From Ignavibacteria bacterium (GTDB taxonomy: Bacteria; Bacteroidota; Ignavibacteria; Kapaibacteriales; UBA4661), in the NCBI GenBank assembly GCA_014654705.1, contig JACVZY010000012.1, positions 1 to 64,000 on the forward strand: a stretch of DNA of 64,000 nt, written 5' to 3'. The notes under the pieces were generated by a model. The model was given only the letters and a program-made list of their open reading frames with translations, made no database searches and had not been told where the DNA came from. A program made the translations under genes and the position numbers. Shown here piece after piece: positions 10,424 through 19,491 of this stretch; within the stretch, counting starts at the first letter, position 1, and each line of letters opens with the position of its first letter.

Positions 10424-12949
10424 TTGATTATGCTTTATCATTATCAAATTTTTATAGCCAACCGCACACATTGCCGAGGCTTGATTGGTATTGGTGCTTT
10501 TATATTTTTTTTATGGGGATCAACACAAACCGTTGCCCAATCAAAGACTTCATCAACAGACAAACTCTTTCAGGAGAAAATCACCGTCCAAGCGCACGTT
10601 AATGATAATGAAACACAGAAGCCGATAAAAGGTGCAACTTTGTACATGAAACATCTGGCAGACGGTTCTATTACGGGCGACATTTCCGACTCCTCTGGAA
10701 TACTGACTGTTTACAATGCAAAATCCGGACGTTATTACATTGCTGTTTCGTATTTGGGGTATGCAAAGCATAAGGATACTCTCATTATTGACCCTTCGGC
10801 ACATAGCATTGTTCAATTAGGTACAATTCGGCTTGCGCCCACAGTCAGCAAAATGAATACAGTTTCTGTCACCGCCGAGCGCGAGGCAATGGAATTGAGC
10901 ATTGATAAAAAAGTATTCAATGTCAGCAAAAATATTGCTTCCGTCGGCGGCACCGCTACCGATGCTCTGCGCCAAATCCCGACTGTGGACATGGATATTG
11001 CAGGAAATATCAGTATGCGCGGCAGTAGCAATCTGGTCATTCAAATTAACGGTAAACAGGTGGGATTTACGGGTTCTGACCAAGCATCTTTTATAGACCA
11101 AATTCCTGCCAACATGATTGAAAAAATTGAAATTATTACCAATCCTTCAGCTCGTTATGATGCCGAAGGTATGGCGGGAATTATTAATATCATTACCAAA
11201 ACCAACACCGCTCAAAGCTGGAATGGCACAGCAAGCGTTGGCGCAGGAACAAATCAGAAATATAACGGCTCGGTTGATATTGGCTACGGTGATGGCGGCT
11301 TGAATGCACGCCTAGGATACAACTTCCGTAAAAACCGATTGAATGTGTTCAACGGCAGCATAGAACAGGAAATGTTTGACATGAACAATCATCAAAGGCT
11401 CGCTTCTTTTAAACAAAAAATCTACAATATTTTTGAAATTCAGGGGCATTTTCTGAAACTCAATGCTGATTACACCATCGCTGAGAAGAGCACTCTGAGT
11501 GCAAACGCTCAATTACGTGCAAATACTGGCAGCAATGCGGAGAATATTTTGACGGAATCTCACGATGCCACCCCTGACCAGCCATCGTTTACCCAGCGTG
11601 ACAACTACACTCAGCGTCTATGGCAAGGCGTTGAAATCGGAGCGGGCTACAAACAAATTTTCTCCGATAAACAGCACTATTTTGATATTTCCGGACGGCG
11701 TTCTATCAATTTTCAATCGAACGATGTACGCTTTATTGAGAATGATTATGTAACCCAATATTTGCCGAAAGGAACACCTGAACGAATAGCAAACAATCGT
11801 TTGGCATATTTGGCATATAATACGACTTTTACTATTCTACAAGCGGATTATGTGCAACCTCATTCTGTGGGAAAATTTGAAAGTGGTCTCAAAGCTACCC
11901 ATCGCTCCGTCATTACTGATTTTTTTGCTGATAGCCTCATGCGACCTGAAGAAATCTATGTTCCCAATGAGCGGCTTATCAATAATTTTTCCTTTCAAGA
12001 ACTTGTTTTGGCGGCATATAGTATGTATGCAACTAAACTGGAAAACATCAGTATTCAAGCTGGTGTACGGGCTGAATATACCGACATCAGCACATATCAA
12101 GTTGTCGGCGATGAACGTAATGCAATGAACTATACCAATCTTTTCCCAAGCCTACACCTTTCAAGGAAGTTTGACGGTGGCAATGAGATACAGATTGGTT
12201 ATTCGAGACGCATCAATCGCCCGCAGTCAGGAGATATGAACCCTTTCACTGACTACTCCAATCCCACGTATTTGCGCAAAGGCAATCCCAATTTGCGACC
12301 AGAGCTCATTGATGCCGTAGAAGCAAGCTACATGAAACACATTGAAAAACATACATTGACAGCGACCGCATATTTTCGGCAAACAAATAATCTGATTACA
12401 CCCATTTTCAGCGTTGACATAAATAACATAACGACTATGCGCCTGACCAATTTGAATGAGGCACAAAATATGGGAATGGAATTCATCTATCGTGGTCAGG
12501 TTTTTCCGTGGTGGACAGCGACGGCAAATCTCAATCTTTTCTACAACACACTCCGAGGTGGCATAGAAACAGGTGATATTAGTGTTGGCAATGTAATTTA
12601 TACCATTCGTTTCATGTCATCCTTCAAAATGCCGTGGGAAGGTGGCAACTTGCAAGTGAATTACAACTATAACAGCCCAGCGCTGCTTGCGCAGGGCGAA
12701 CGGAAAGCCTTCCACGAGACAACACTTGGCTTTCGGCAGGATTTTGGCAAAGAATGTTCGCTGACCTTTAATGTAAGCGATGTGCTGAACACCCGTGAAC
12801 TGCTCACCTTCGTCAACACTGAGACCATTCAGCGTCAAACTCGGAATAAACCCGAAACCCGTGTGGCGACGGTAAATTTTACCTATCGTATCGGTGCTAT
12901 GCAATTAGAACAGTCTCAGAATACAGATAGATTCATCGAATCGCCATAA
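10424..12949 (+). CDS. TonB-dependent receptor, CarboxypepD_reg/OMP_b-brl_3 type
   Basis: An 841-residue outer-membrane receptor. Order of parts: signal peptide (about 1-40), carboxypeptidase regulatory-like beta-sandwich (about 50-145, KPIKGATLYMKHLADGSITG then YYIAVSYLGY), TonB plug domain (about 150-265, with IPTVDMDIAGNISMRGSSN and IEIITNPSARYDAEGMAGII), and an OMP_b-brl_3 type barrel to the C-terminus. This class imports bulky ligands through the outer membrane using TonB energy. No SusD-like partner is adjacent, so it is not a classical SusCD pair. The ligand is unknown; the neighbouring CBM9/DUF5916 protein is a possible partner by position only. Confidence 0.93.
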   Translation: MIMLYHYQIFIANRTHCRGLIGIGAFIFFLWGSTQTVAQSKTSSTDKLFQEKITVQAHVNDNETQKPIKGATLYMKHLADGSITGDISDSSGILTVYNAKSGRYYIAVSYLGYAKHKDTLIIDPSAHSIVQLGTIRLAPTVSKMNTVSVTAEREAMELSIDKKVFNVSKNIASVGGTATDALRQIPTVDMDIAGNISMRGSSNLVIQINGKQVGFTGSDQASFIDQIPANMIEKIEIITNPSARYDAEGMAGIINIITKTNTAQSWNGTASVGAGTNQKYNGSVDIGYGDGGLNARLGYNFRKNRLNVFNGSIEQEMFDMNNHQRLASFKQKIYNIFEIQGHFLKLNADYTIAEKSTLSANAQLRANTGSNAENILTESHDATPDQPSFTQRDNYTQRLWQGVEIGAGYKQIFSDKQHYFDISGRRSINFQSNDVRFIENDYVTQYLPKGTPERIANNRLAYLAYNTTFTILQADYVQPHSVGKFESGLKATHRSVITDFFADSLMRPEEIYVPNERLINNFSFQELVLAAYSMYATKLENISIQAGVRAEYTDISTYQVVGDERNAMNYTNLFPSLHLSRKFDGGNEIQIGYSRRINRPQSGDMNPFTDYSNPTYLRKGNPNLRPELIDAVEASYMKHIEKHTLTATAYFRQTNNLITPIFSVDINNITTMRLTNLNEAQNMGMEFIYRGQVFPWWTATANLNLFYNTLRGGIETGDISVGNVIYTIRFMSSFKMPWEGGNLQVNYNYNSPALLAQGERKAFHETTLGFRQDFGKECSLTFNVSDVLNTRELLTFVNTETIQRQTRNKPETRVATVNFTYRIGAMQLEQSQNTDRFIESP

Positions 12950-13021
12950 ATCCTTTTTGATAAATTTCGTACGCGCGTCAGTTCTAAACCATTGTTCTTT
13001 CACCACATATTTCGTACATTT

Positions 13022-13456
13022 ATGTCTCGTTTACTGCGCACACTTTTTCGCACTCAGCCTCTTGCTCAAGATGTCGCGTTGCTGCTTCTACGCATTGTTA
13101 TTGGCAGCTTCATGGCTCATCACGGCTACGCCAAAGTCTTTGGCAATCCGGCAAAGTTTGTTAGTTATGTCGCCTCCATTGGTGTTCCCTTACCGACTAT
13201 TTTGGGATATGCAGCTATTTATGCAGAATTTCTCGGCGGGATATTGATTGTCGTAGGCTTGCTGTATCGTCCGGCAGCATTTGTTGTTGCTGTCACGATG
13301 GTGGTCGCAGCGCTCGGAGCACACGGCAACGACCTTCTAGGCGATGGCGAATTGGCAGTGTTGTATGCCTGCGTAACGCTTGCAATGATGCTTCTGGGCG
13401 CAGGACGCTTGAGTGCAGATACAATTCTCTTTTCACGGTTTCAGCACGAACAATGA
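13022..13456 (+). CDS. DoxX family membrane protein
   Basis: A 144-residue integral membrane protein with four hydrophobic segments, matching the DoxX family by FMAHHGYAKVFGNPAKFV near the first segment and the glycine-rich third and fourth helices. DoxX-like proteins are linked to quinone/thiosulfate redox and oxidative-stress complexes, but no specific role can be assigned here. The ATG at 13022 is preferred over a TTG at 12992 because it begins directly at MSRLLRTLF. The stop overlaps the start of the sensor kinase gene (ATGA), so the two are translationally coupled. Confidence 0.85.
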   Translation: MSRLLRTLFRTQPLAQDVALLLLRIVIGSFMAHHGYAKVFGNPAKFVSYVASIGVPLPTILGYAAIYAEFLGGILIVVGLLYRPAAFVVAVTMVVAALGAHGNDLLGDGELAVLYACVTLAMMLLGAGRLSADTILFSRFQHEQ

Positions 13457-14535
13457 ACTTTTTGCAATCACGGACAGCCGTTTATTGGATTTGCCAAATT
13501 TCTGGCTGGTCGCTCTACACCTTATTTGTTTGGCTTATTTTCTCGCTTGCCGAGAGTACTAGCTGCGACCGATGGTGGGTTTATACGACAGCCACGACGA
13601 GTATGCTGGGCTTACCGATGACGCACGTTTTTCGTTCCATTGCTCACAGGTGGAAGTGGCTTACGCTGCCGCCTGTGAAGTTGGTTGTCTATGTTGTCAT
13701 TGCCACAAGCCTTATGGCACTATCACTCTCGTTGATTTCGGAGCAACTGGCTACGTACGTCTTTCATACGACCATGTTCGACGACAATGTTGACAAACTC
13801 AATTTTGTGCTGAACTGGTTTACTCGTATGTTTTTGTGGTCGGCGCTGTATTTCGGGATTCATTTTTTTGAGCAGTATCGGCAAGCAGAAATTGAGAAAT
13901 GGAAACTGGAAGCATCGCTAAAAGACAGTGAACTCATGGCTCTCAAATCACAGATGAATCCGCATTTTCTTTTTAATGCCCTAAATACGATACGCGAACT
14001 TACCCTCGAAGACCCGCATAAAGCCATGCACGCCATGACACAACTGGCAAGTATTCTCCGCTATTCGCTGCGGTCTGCTTCGACGCAAATCGTACCCCTA
14101 CGCGAGGAAATGAAAATTGTCCAAGAATATCTAGCCTTGGAATCGTTGCGCTTCGAGAAACGCCTCCGTGTAGTTGTGGATGTGGACGAACAAGCGCTTG
14201 ATATGCCCATTCCACCGCTTATTGTACAAACCCTCGTCGAAAATGCAGTCAAGCACGGCATTGCTGAACTTCCCAAGGGCGGTACAATCACCATTCAGGC
14301 ACAGTATAAAGACAATGCTCTGGAAATTTGTATTCTTAACTCAGGACAAATTACAAAACACCACTTCCGCGAAGGACAAAATATCGGTGTTGCGAATACC
14401 CGTGAGCGCTTGTCTTTGCTCTTTGGCGAAAAAGCATCTCTTTCTCTAGCGAATAAAAATAACTCCACTGTGGAGGCAAAAGTTACCGTCCCCTGTCCCA
14501 GCCTGTTTCAACCACCTATTGCCCAAGCAGCATGA
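13453..14535 (+). CDS. LytS/YehU-type sensor histidine kinase
   Basis: A 360-residue membrane sensor kinase. Four hydrophobic segments fill residues 10-140, then a short helical linker leads to the His_kinase domain with QMNPHFLFNALN (phospho-acceptor His171). An HATPase region follows, with LIVQTLVENAVKHGI (N box) and IGVANTRERLSLLFG (G box). It overlaps the DoxX stop by 4 bases upstream and the LytTR regulator start by 4 bases downstream, so all three are one operon and the regulator is its cognate partner. The ligand sensed is not evident; there is no large periplasmic domain, so sensing is probably within the membrane. Confidence 0.95.
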   Translation: MNFLQSRTAVYWICQISGWSLYTLFVWLIFSLAESTSCDRWWVYTTATTSMLGLPMTHVFRSIAHRWKWLTLPPVKLVVYVVIATSLMALSLSLISEQLATYVFHTTMFDDNVDKLNFVLNWFTRMFLWSALYFGIHFFEQYRQAEIEKWKLEASLKDSELMALKSQMNPHFLFNALNTIRELTLEDPHKAMHAMTQLASILRYSLRSASTQIVPLREEMKIVQEYLALESLRFEKRLRVVVDVDEQALDMPIPPLIVQTLVENAVKHGIAELPKGGTITIQAQYKDNALEICILNSGQITKHHFREGQNIGVANTRERLSLLFGEKASLSLANKNNSTVEAKVTVPCPSLFQPPIAQAA

Positions 14536-15287
14536 AAGCAATGATTATTGACGATGAGCGCCTTGCGCGGGTTGCGCTGCGGCGTTTGCTGGCAGAGTAT
14601 CCGCATATTGAGATTGTGGGCGAGGCTGAGGATGCGGGCGACGCACTCACACAAATTATGTCGTTGCAGCCGGATGTTCTTTTTCTTGATGTGCAGATGC
14701 CCAGCAAAGACGGCTTTCAACTTTTGGCGGAACTGGAAGTAGCTCCAAAGGTCGTTTTTACCACCGCCTACGACGACTACGCGCTTCGAGCATTTCAAGT
14801 GAGCGCATTGGATTATCTCGTGAAACCGATTGAACAAGAACACCTTGCCCGTGCCGTAGAAAAACTCGGCGGAGAAAAACTTCGTGGAGAAAAAATCCAT
14901 TCACAATTTCCCCAATCGAATACTATAACTCATTCGTCAACTGTCCAATATCTCACGGCAGAGCACCAGGTATTTGTCAAGGATGGTGATAAATGCTGGT
15001 TCGTGCGTGTGGGCGACATTCGCCTTCTGGAGAGTGAAGGAAACTACACACGACTTTATTTTGGCAATAATAAACCCTTACTTCTTAGAACGCTCGCCAG
15101 CATGGAAGAACGCCTTGATCCATCGTTCTTTATTCGTGCTAGTCGGCGGCACGTCGTCAATATGCGAGCAATTACCGAAGTGGAATCGTGGTACGGTGGT
15201 GGCTTAATGCTGACACTTACCGACGGCACAAAAGTGGAAATGTCTCGCCGACAAGCGCAAAAGCTCAGAGAACAAATGACGATATAA
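14532..15287 (+). CDS. LytTR-family response regulator
   Basis: A 251-residue regulator. The receiver domain (1-120) has the acidic pair DD at 7-8, phospho-acceptor Asp53 in FLDVQMP, and the conserved Lys in DYLVKPI. After a linker, a LytTR DNA-binding domain (about 145-250) is seen by VRVGDIRLLESEGNYTRLY and FFIRASRRHVVNMRAI. It receives phosphate from the kinase encoded 4 bases upstream by overlap. LytTR proteins bind paired direct repeats; I could not pick out a convincing target repeat in the window. Its stop is only 3 bases from the convergent DUF58 gene stop. Confidence 0.95.
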   Translation: MKAMIIDDERLARVALRRLLAEYPHIEIVGEAEDAGDALTQIMSLQPDVLFLDVQMPSKDGFQLLAELEVAPKVVFTTAYDDYALRAFQVSALDYLVKPIEQEHLARAVEKLGGEKLRGEKIHSQFPQSNTITHSSTVQYLTAEHQVFVKDGDKCWFVRVGDIRLLESEGNYTRLYFGNNKPLLLRTLASMEERLDPSFFIRASRRHVVNMRAITEVESWYGGGLMLTLTDGTKVEMSRRQAQKLREQMTI

Positions 15288-15290
15288 ACG

Positions 15291-16190
15291 TTATCCCTGA
15301 ATCATCTGCCGCTTCATCAAATACTGCACCAGAGCCACATCGAAGGGCTGCGCGGTGTCGAGAAGCATATAGTCTATATTCCGCTCGCGGCATGAATTTT
15401 TCAGCGACTCCGTAAAATCTTTCAACGCCTCAGAATATGCAGTTTTAATTTGATACGGCTGCGTGGTCATCTCCTCTGCGGTTTCCATGTCGCGGAACAT
15501 GGCATCGTAACCGAAGTTAAAATCACGCTCGCGCGGGTCAAGAATTTGAAACGCCAGCACTTCGTGATTGCTATGCCGAAAGCGCTTCAATGCTGAGGTT
15601 ACAGCGCCTAAATCATCAAAAAAATCGCTCATCACAATCACCAAACCGCGCCGTGGAATGCGGTCGGCAATGCTCGCCAGAGCTGCTCCCGTACCGGTTT
15701 GATTGGACGGCGTGGCATTGCCCAGCGTCCGCAGAATTTCTTGGATATAGGATTTTTTTGAGCGCGACGGCAGATATGACCGAACGGTGGTATCGTAGAG
15801 TGCAAGCCCCACAGCGTCTTGCTGCTTCATCATCATAAAAGCCATTGCTGCCGCAAGGTAACACGCATACTCAAATTTGGTAATATTTCCTTTGGAAGCA
15901 TAGTTCATCGAAGCGCTGGAATCAACGATGATAGTGCAGCGAAGATTGGTCTCGTCTTCGTATTGCTTCACGTAATAACGGTCGGTGCGAGCAAATACTT
16001 TCCAGTCAATAAACTTAATTTCGTCGCCGGGCATATACTGACGGTGTTCCGCAAACTCAATACTAAAGCCGTGATACGGTGATTTATGCAACCCCGTGAT
16101 GAAGCCCTCCACCACGAGACGTGCTTTCATGTCTATGCCTTGAATTTTGGAGATGACGCCCGGGTCGAGATATTTGCGGTAATCGGTCAT
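15291..16190 (-). CDS. DUF58 domain protein
   Basis: A 299-residue cytoplasmic protein of the DUF58 family. It has the family signature H-R-Q-Y-x-P-G-D-E-I-K-x-I-D-W-K (about residues 48-64) and a von Willebrand A-like fold with the metal-site start DSSAS (about 110) and VIVMSDFFDD (about 185). DUF58 proteins usually sit beside a MoxR AAA ATPase and a VWA protein in an operon for membrane protein or complex maturation; neither is adjacent here. A separate VWA protein is found at 30.7 kb. It is divergent from lpxB across a 116-base gap that must hold both promoters. Confidence 0.9.
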   Translation of the reverse strand: MTDYRKYLDPGVISKIQGIDMKARLVVEGFITGLHKSPYHGFSIEFAEHRQYMPGDEIKFIDWKVFARTDRYYVKQYEDETNLRCTIIVDSSASMNYASKGNITKFEYACYLAAAMAFMMMKQQDAVGLALYDTTVRSYLPSRSKKSYIQEILRTLGNATPSNQTGTGAALASIADRIPRRGLVIVMSDFFDDLGAVTSALKRFRHSNHEVLAFQILDPRERDFNFGYDAMFRDMETAEEMTTQPYQIKTAYSEALKDFTESLKNSCRERNIDYMLLDTAQPFDVALVQYLMKRQMIQG

Positions 16191-16306
16191 AGTTCAAATG
16201 TTGAGTTTTGAGTGTTAAATATCCAATTGGTAAGGAACTCGCATACGTCGCTGCTTTGATGGCAAGAACCTGTGCTAAAATACGTGCGATTTCACTATTT
16301 TGGTGC

Positions 16307-17491
16307 ATGGAAAACAAAAAAAATCCTTTCTCGCCAAACGCAAAGCACTTTTTTATCGTTGCCGGAGAAGCCTCCGGCGACCTTCATGCGGCGCGACTTA
16401 TGCGAGCGCTCAAAGAACTCCTGCCGGAATGTCGCTTCTCCGGCATTGGCGGCGCCAACATGGCACGTGAAGGCTTAGAATCAATCGTACCCCTCGCTGA
16501 TATTAGCATTGTAGGCTTTTGGGAAGTCGCAAAGCGCTACCCAATGTTCAAGCGGCTTTTACAAACGACCTCATCTATGCTTGCTTCCGGCGGCTATGAC
16601 GCATTCATTCCTGTTGATTATCCGGGCTTCAACCTGCGGCTTGCAGCAGCGGCAAAGGCAGCACACGTGCCGGTGGCGTGGTACATCGCGCCACAGCTCT
16701 GGGCATGGGGCAGCGATAGAGCCGCTAAACTCAAATCTCTAGTTGATACATTGCTTGTTGTTCTACCCTTTGAACCGGATTTTTTTCGTCAATTTGGTAT
16801 AGATGCGCACTTTGTCGGGCATCCGCTGATGGAAGACCCCGTTATTGCTGCTCCGCCGCTTGCTGTCAGTAAACGAGACCGCGAAATTGCACTTTTCCCT
16901 GGAAGCCGTCGCCAAGAAATTGCTCGCAATTTGCCAACCATGCTGGAAAGCATAGCCACAATGCGTCATATAAGCCCACAATATGCCGATTACCGCGTAA
17001 CTCTGGCGCTTTCCCCGACACTTCCCGCCACTGAGTACGATAGATTGCTTCAAGAAACGTACAAACGCTATGGCTTCACCATTGAACGAGAAACCGATGG
17101 GCGACGATTGCTTGCCCGCGCTCGCGCCGGAATGGTCAAAACAGGTACTTCCACGCTGGAAGCGGCGCTATGTGGGATGCCGCACGTGATGATGTACCGC
17201 ACCTCAGCACTGTCCTATCTCTACGCCAAGCACTTAGTCAATCTCAGCACGATTGCTCTCCCAAATATTCTCATGGAAAAAGTACACGGTCGAAATAATG
17301 TCGTCCCAGAACTTGTGCAAACCATGGCAACACCACACTCTCTCGCGCAGGCAATGATAAGCCTTTTAGACGATACAGTCGCTCAGCAAATGACTGATGA
17401 TTTTGCTACTCTACGCACGATGCTGAGCAATGGCGCTGACGGAACCGCTTCGGGCAACGCAGCCCGTATCATCGCGGAGATGGTAGCGTGA
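16307..17491 (+). CDS. lpxB: Lipid-A-disaccharide synthase
   Basis: A 394-residue peripheral membrane glycosyltransferase (GT19) joining UDP-2,3-diacylglucosamine and lipid X to make the lipid A disaccharide. Signatures are FIVAGEASGDLHAARLM at the N-terminus, WYIAPQLWAWG in the middle, and KTGTSTLEAALCGMPHVMMYR near the nucleotide site. The ATG at 16307 is preferred; an upstream in-frame GTG-type start would add 33 unrelated residues. The next gene starts with a GTG overlapping the lpxB stop. With waaA at 57.8 kb this shows the organism makes Kdo-lipid A type LPS. Confidence 0.97.
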   Translation: MENKKNPFSPNAKHFFIVAGEASGDLHAARLMRALKELLPECRFSGIGGANMAREGLESIVPLADISIVGFWEVAKRYPMFKRLLQTTSSMLASGGYDAFIPVDYPGFNLRLAAAAKAAHVPVAWYIAPQLWAWGSDRAAKLKSLVDTLLVVLPFEPDFFRQFGIDAHFVGHPLMEDPVIAAPPLAVSKRDREIALFPGSRRQEIARNLPTMLESIATMRHISPQYADYRVTLALSPTLPATEYDRLLQETYKRYGFTIERETDGRRLLARARAGMVKTGTSTLEAALCGMPHVMMYRTSALSYLYAKHLVNLSTIALPNILMEKVHGRNNVVPELVQTMATPHSLAQAMISLLDDTVAQQMTDDFATLRTMLSNGADGTASGNAARIIAEMVA

Positions 17492-18117
17492 AAGCTCTAA
17501 GCGTGAAAGCTGTCATCGCTTCCATTCTCATTCGCGCCCTTGCGCGGACCTGGCGTTTTTCGGTACGAGGTGAGCTACCTTCTCATCCATCGGTGGTTGC
17601 ATTCTGGCATGATGAAATGCTGCCGCTTTGGTCATTATTCGCCCGACTGCAGAAAAAGATACAAGGAAGTATGCGCTTGTCCGCACTGACGAGTTTGAGC
17701 AAAGACGGTGATATTTTGGCGCAAGTGCTGAGCGACTGGGGTTATGATGTCGTACGCGGGTCGTCGTCAAAAGGCGGCAAAGAGGCTCTGGAGCAAATGG
17801 TGGCACTCACGCAGCAAAGTTGTATGCTCATCACGCCGGACGGACCACGAGGACCTCGCCACGTGATGAAAGCAGGAGCTGTCATTGCGGCACAACGCAC
17901 AAAATCACCTTTGTATCTCTGCCGCATTGCGGCACGCGGCTATCGCTTTGAACGAAGCTGGGATAAATTTTTACTGCCGTATCCCTTCACCAAGATAGAG
18001 ATCAGCATTGCAACAGTGGAAATTTCTGATAGCAGTACCATTTCAAGCGCCCTACATGATTGCGAACAACAACTCAATGCTCTTATTGGTACCCCCCGCA
18101 CATCCACATCTGCATAA
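17488..18117 (+). CDS. DUF374 lysophospholipid acyltransferase-like protein
   Basis: A 209-residue DUF374 protein. The core shows VVAFWHDEMLPLW, the family's WHxxxLP block with the catalytic His, followed by SLSKDGDILAQVL and LITPDGPRGPRHVMK. These motifs match the acyltransferase fold of the PlsC/LpxL superfamily. It starts at a GTG overlapping the lpxB stop (GTGA), so it is translationally coupled to lpxB. A role in acylating lipid A or a precursor is likely from context but is inference. The last 10 residues are Ser/Thr rich. Confidence 0.88.
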   Translation: MKALSVKAVIASILIRALARTWRFSVRGELPSHPSVVAFWHDEMLPLWSLFARLQKKIQGSMRLSALTSLSKDGDILAQVLSDWGYDVVRGSSSKGGKEALEQMVALTQQSCMLITPDGPRGPRHVMKAGAVIAAQRTKSPLYLCRIAARGYRFERSWDKFLLPYPFTKIEISIATVEISDSSTISSALHDCEQQLNALIGTPRTSTSA

Positions 18118-18250
18118 TTTTTTCATCCGTACCAAATAAACACCCAAAAGCAGCACATAAAAACTTCACGCAGAACGCAGATTTTTCCGTATTTTCCCGC
18201 CGTAATTTGATGTATTCAATCTTGTGTGTTCACTTTTTTGCAAAATAATA

Positions 18251-18811
18251 ATGACACGAAAGCAGCGTTTCGCGCGGTGGTGGCTGGGCTTAACCGGTTG
18301 GACGGTTATCGGCGAGGTTCCGAAAGACTTACGAAAATTTGTTGTTATCGGGGCACCCCATACATCAAATTGGGACTTGTACGGCGCTGTTTTAGGCGCA
18401 ATGTCGCTAGATTTTAGTGCAAAATGGCTTGGCAAAAGCGACCTATTCAAATTTCCACTCGGTGGACTTATGCGCTTGCTTGGCGGCATCCCGGTGGACA
18501 GAACGAAAAGTACAAATATGGTTGATTTCGCCACAAAACTTCTACAATCGAGCGATAATCTTGGTTTAATTATCCCGCCCGAAGGCACACGCAGTAAATC
18601 GACAAAGTGGAAAACCGGATTTTATTACATCGCCCATCAAGCCGGAGTACCGATTCTTTGTGGTTCTATGGATTATACGAAAAAAGAAGTCGGTGTTGGG
18701 CTTATTTTCACACCAACAGGCGATATTCAGGCAGACATTAAAATAATACGTGAGTACTATCGCGGTGTGCAAGGCAGATACCCTGAGCAAACTTCACCAG
18801 TGGAAGTATAG
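18251..18811 (+). CDS. PlsC-like 1-acylglycerol-phosphate acyltransferase family protein
   Basis: A 186-residue acyltransferase-like protein. It has the H-x4-D type site as APHTSNWDLYG (around residue 37), then GGIPVDRTKSTNM and IIPPEGTRSKSTKWKTGFYYIA, which are the acyl-acceptor blocks of this branch of the PlsC superfamily. It is shorter than true PlsC and lacks an obvious N-terminal transmembrane helix. The ATG at 18251 is used rather than an upstream start at 18224. It lies 133 bases after the DUF374 gene and probably belongs to the same envelope-lipid unit. The substrate cannot be deduced. Confidence 0.88.
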   Translation: MTRKQRFARWWLGLTGWTVIGEVPKDLRKFVVIGAPHTSNWDLYGAVLGAMSLDFSAKWLGKSDLFKFPLGGLMRLLGGIPVDRTKSTNMVDFATKLLQSSDNLGLIIPPEGTRSKSTKWKTGFYYIAHQAGVPILCGSMDYTKKEVGVGLIFTPTGDIQADIKIIREYYRGVQGRYPEQTSPVEV

Positions 18812-18826
18812 GACAAAAGGAATCGT

Positions 18827-19468
18827 TTAGCGAAAAAGGCGCATATCACGAAAGCAAGTGTAAAGCATAATGAAAAGCACTGCATATGTGGCAGTGGTGG
18901 CAAGCAACGACGATGAATAGAATTTCAGCGCCGTACCGAAGGACTTTTTGGGAGAAATGCGTACGCCTTCAAAATTGACAAAGGAAAACATTTCGTCAAT
19001 AACCAAATGCGTGATAAAGCCCACTAGGGCACTTGCAGCTGCTGCATTTTTGATAAGTTGCGGCGACAATCGAAATGCCACATAGACCAGTGCTCCCCAA
19101 ATAATTGCTGCCGGAATACTATGGAACATTCCCCGATGCACCGAAAATTGCTGCATCAGATTGCGCAAACCATACTTGACCAAAACGTAAACACCAAGCG
19201 CTATGAGAATAATTTGCGACGACGAAAACTTACCAATTCCCATTCCTTGCAAGACAAACACTGGTGCCAAAACACTTGCCAAGCCAAATGCCATATCATT
19301 CGGTCGGCTATTCGGGCTATCAATATCGGGTAAAAGACTTCCTGCACAAGCAATAATCGCACACGCGGCAGCATCAGTTGCCGGTGCGTGAAGTTGATAG
19401 TATGTCACAGCACCGCTCACCGCCGCAATCGCAATACCACCGCTCAGATGATGAACAAAATTGCCCAT
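18827..19468 (-). CDS. DUF457/YdjM-type membrane-bound metal-dependent hydrolase
   Basis: A 213-residue integral membrane protein. It carries HHLSGGIAIAAV, then AGSLLPDIDSPNS and later HRGMFHSIPAAIIWG and GFITHLVIDEMF; this spaced His/Asp set is the signature of the LexA-regulated YdjM family (DUF457), putative phosphatase-like membrane hydrolases. Several hydrophobic helices separate the motifs. The ATG at 19468 is preferred because upstream codons in this frame overlap the preceding gene and look non-coding. It is the last gene of the long minus-strand run and converges on the acyltransferase gene with a 15-base gap. Confidence 0.85.
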   Translation of the reverse strand: MGNFVHHLSGGIAIAAVSGAVTYYQLHAPATDAAACAIIACAGSLLPDIDSPNSRPNDMAFGLASVLAPVFVLQGMGIGKFSSSQIILIALGVYVLVKYGLRNLMQQFSVHRGMFHSIPAAIIWGALVYVAFRLSPQLIKNAAAASALVGFITHLVIDEMFSFVNFEGVRISPKKSFGTALKFYSSSLLATTATYAVLFIMLYTCFRDMRLFR

Positions 19469-19491
19469 AATTCGCTTCTTTTCTTGTGTTG

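Noticed and set aside
13015-13022. TACATTTA as a -7 box for doxX
   Set aside because: It overlaps the start codon at 13022, so it cannot serve that gene; the final G is also missing.
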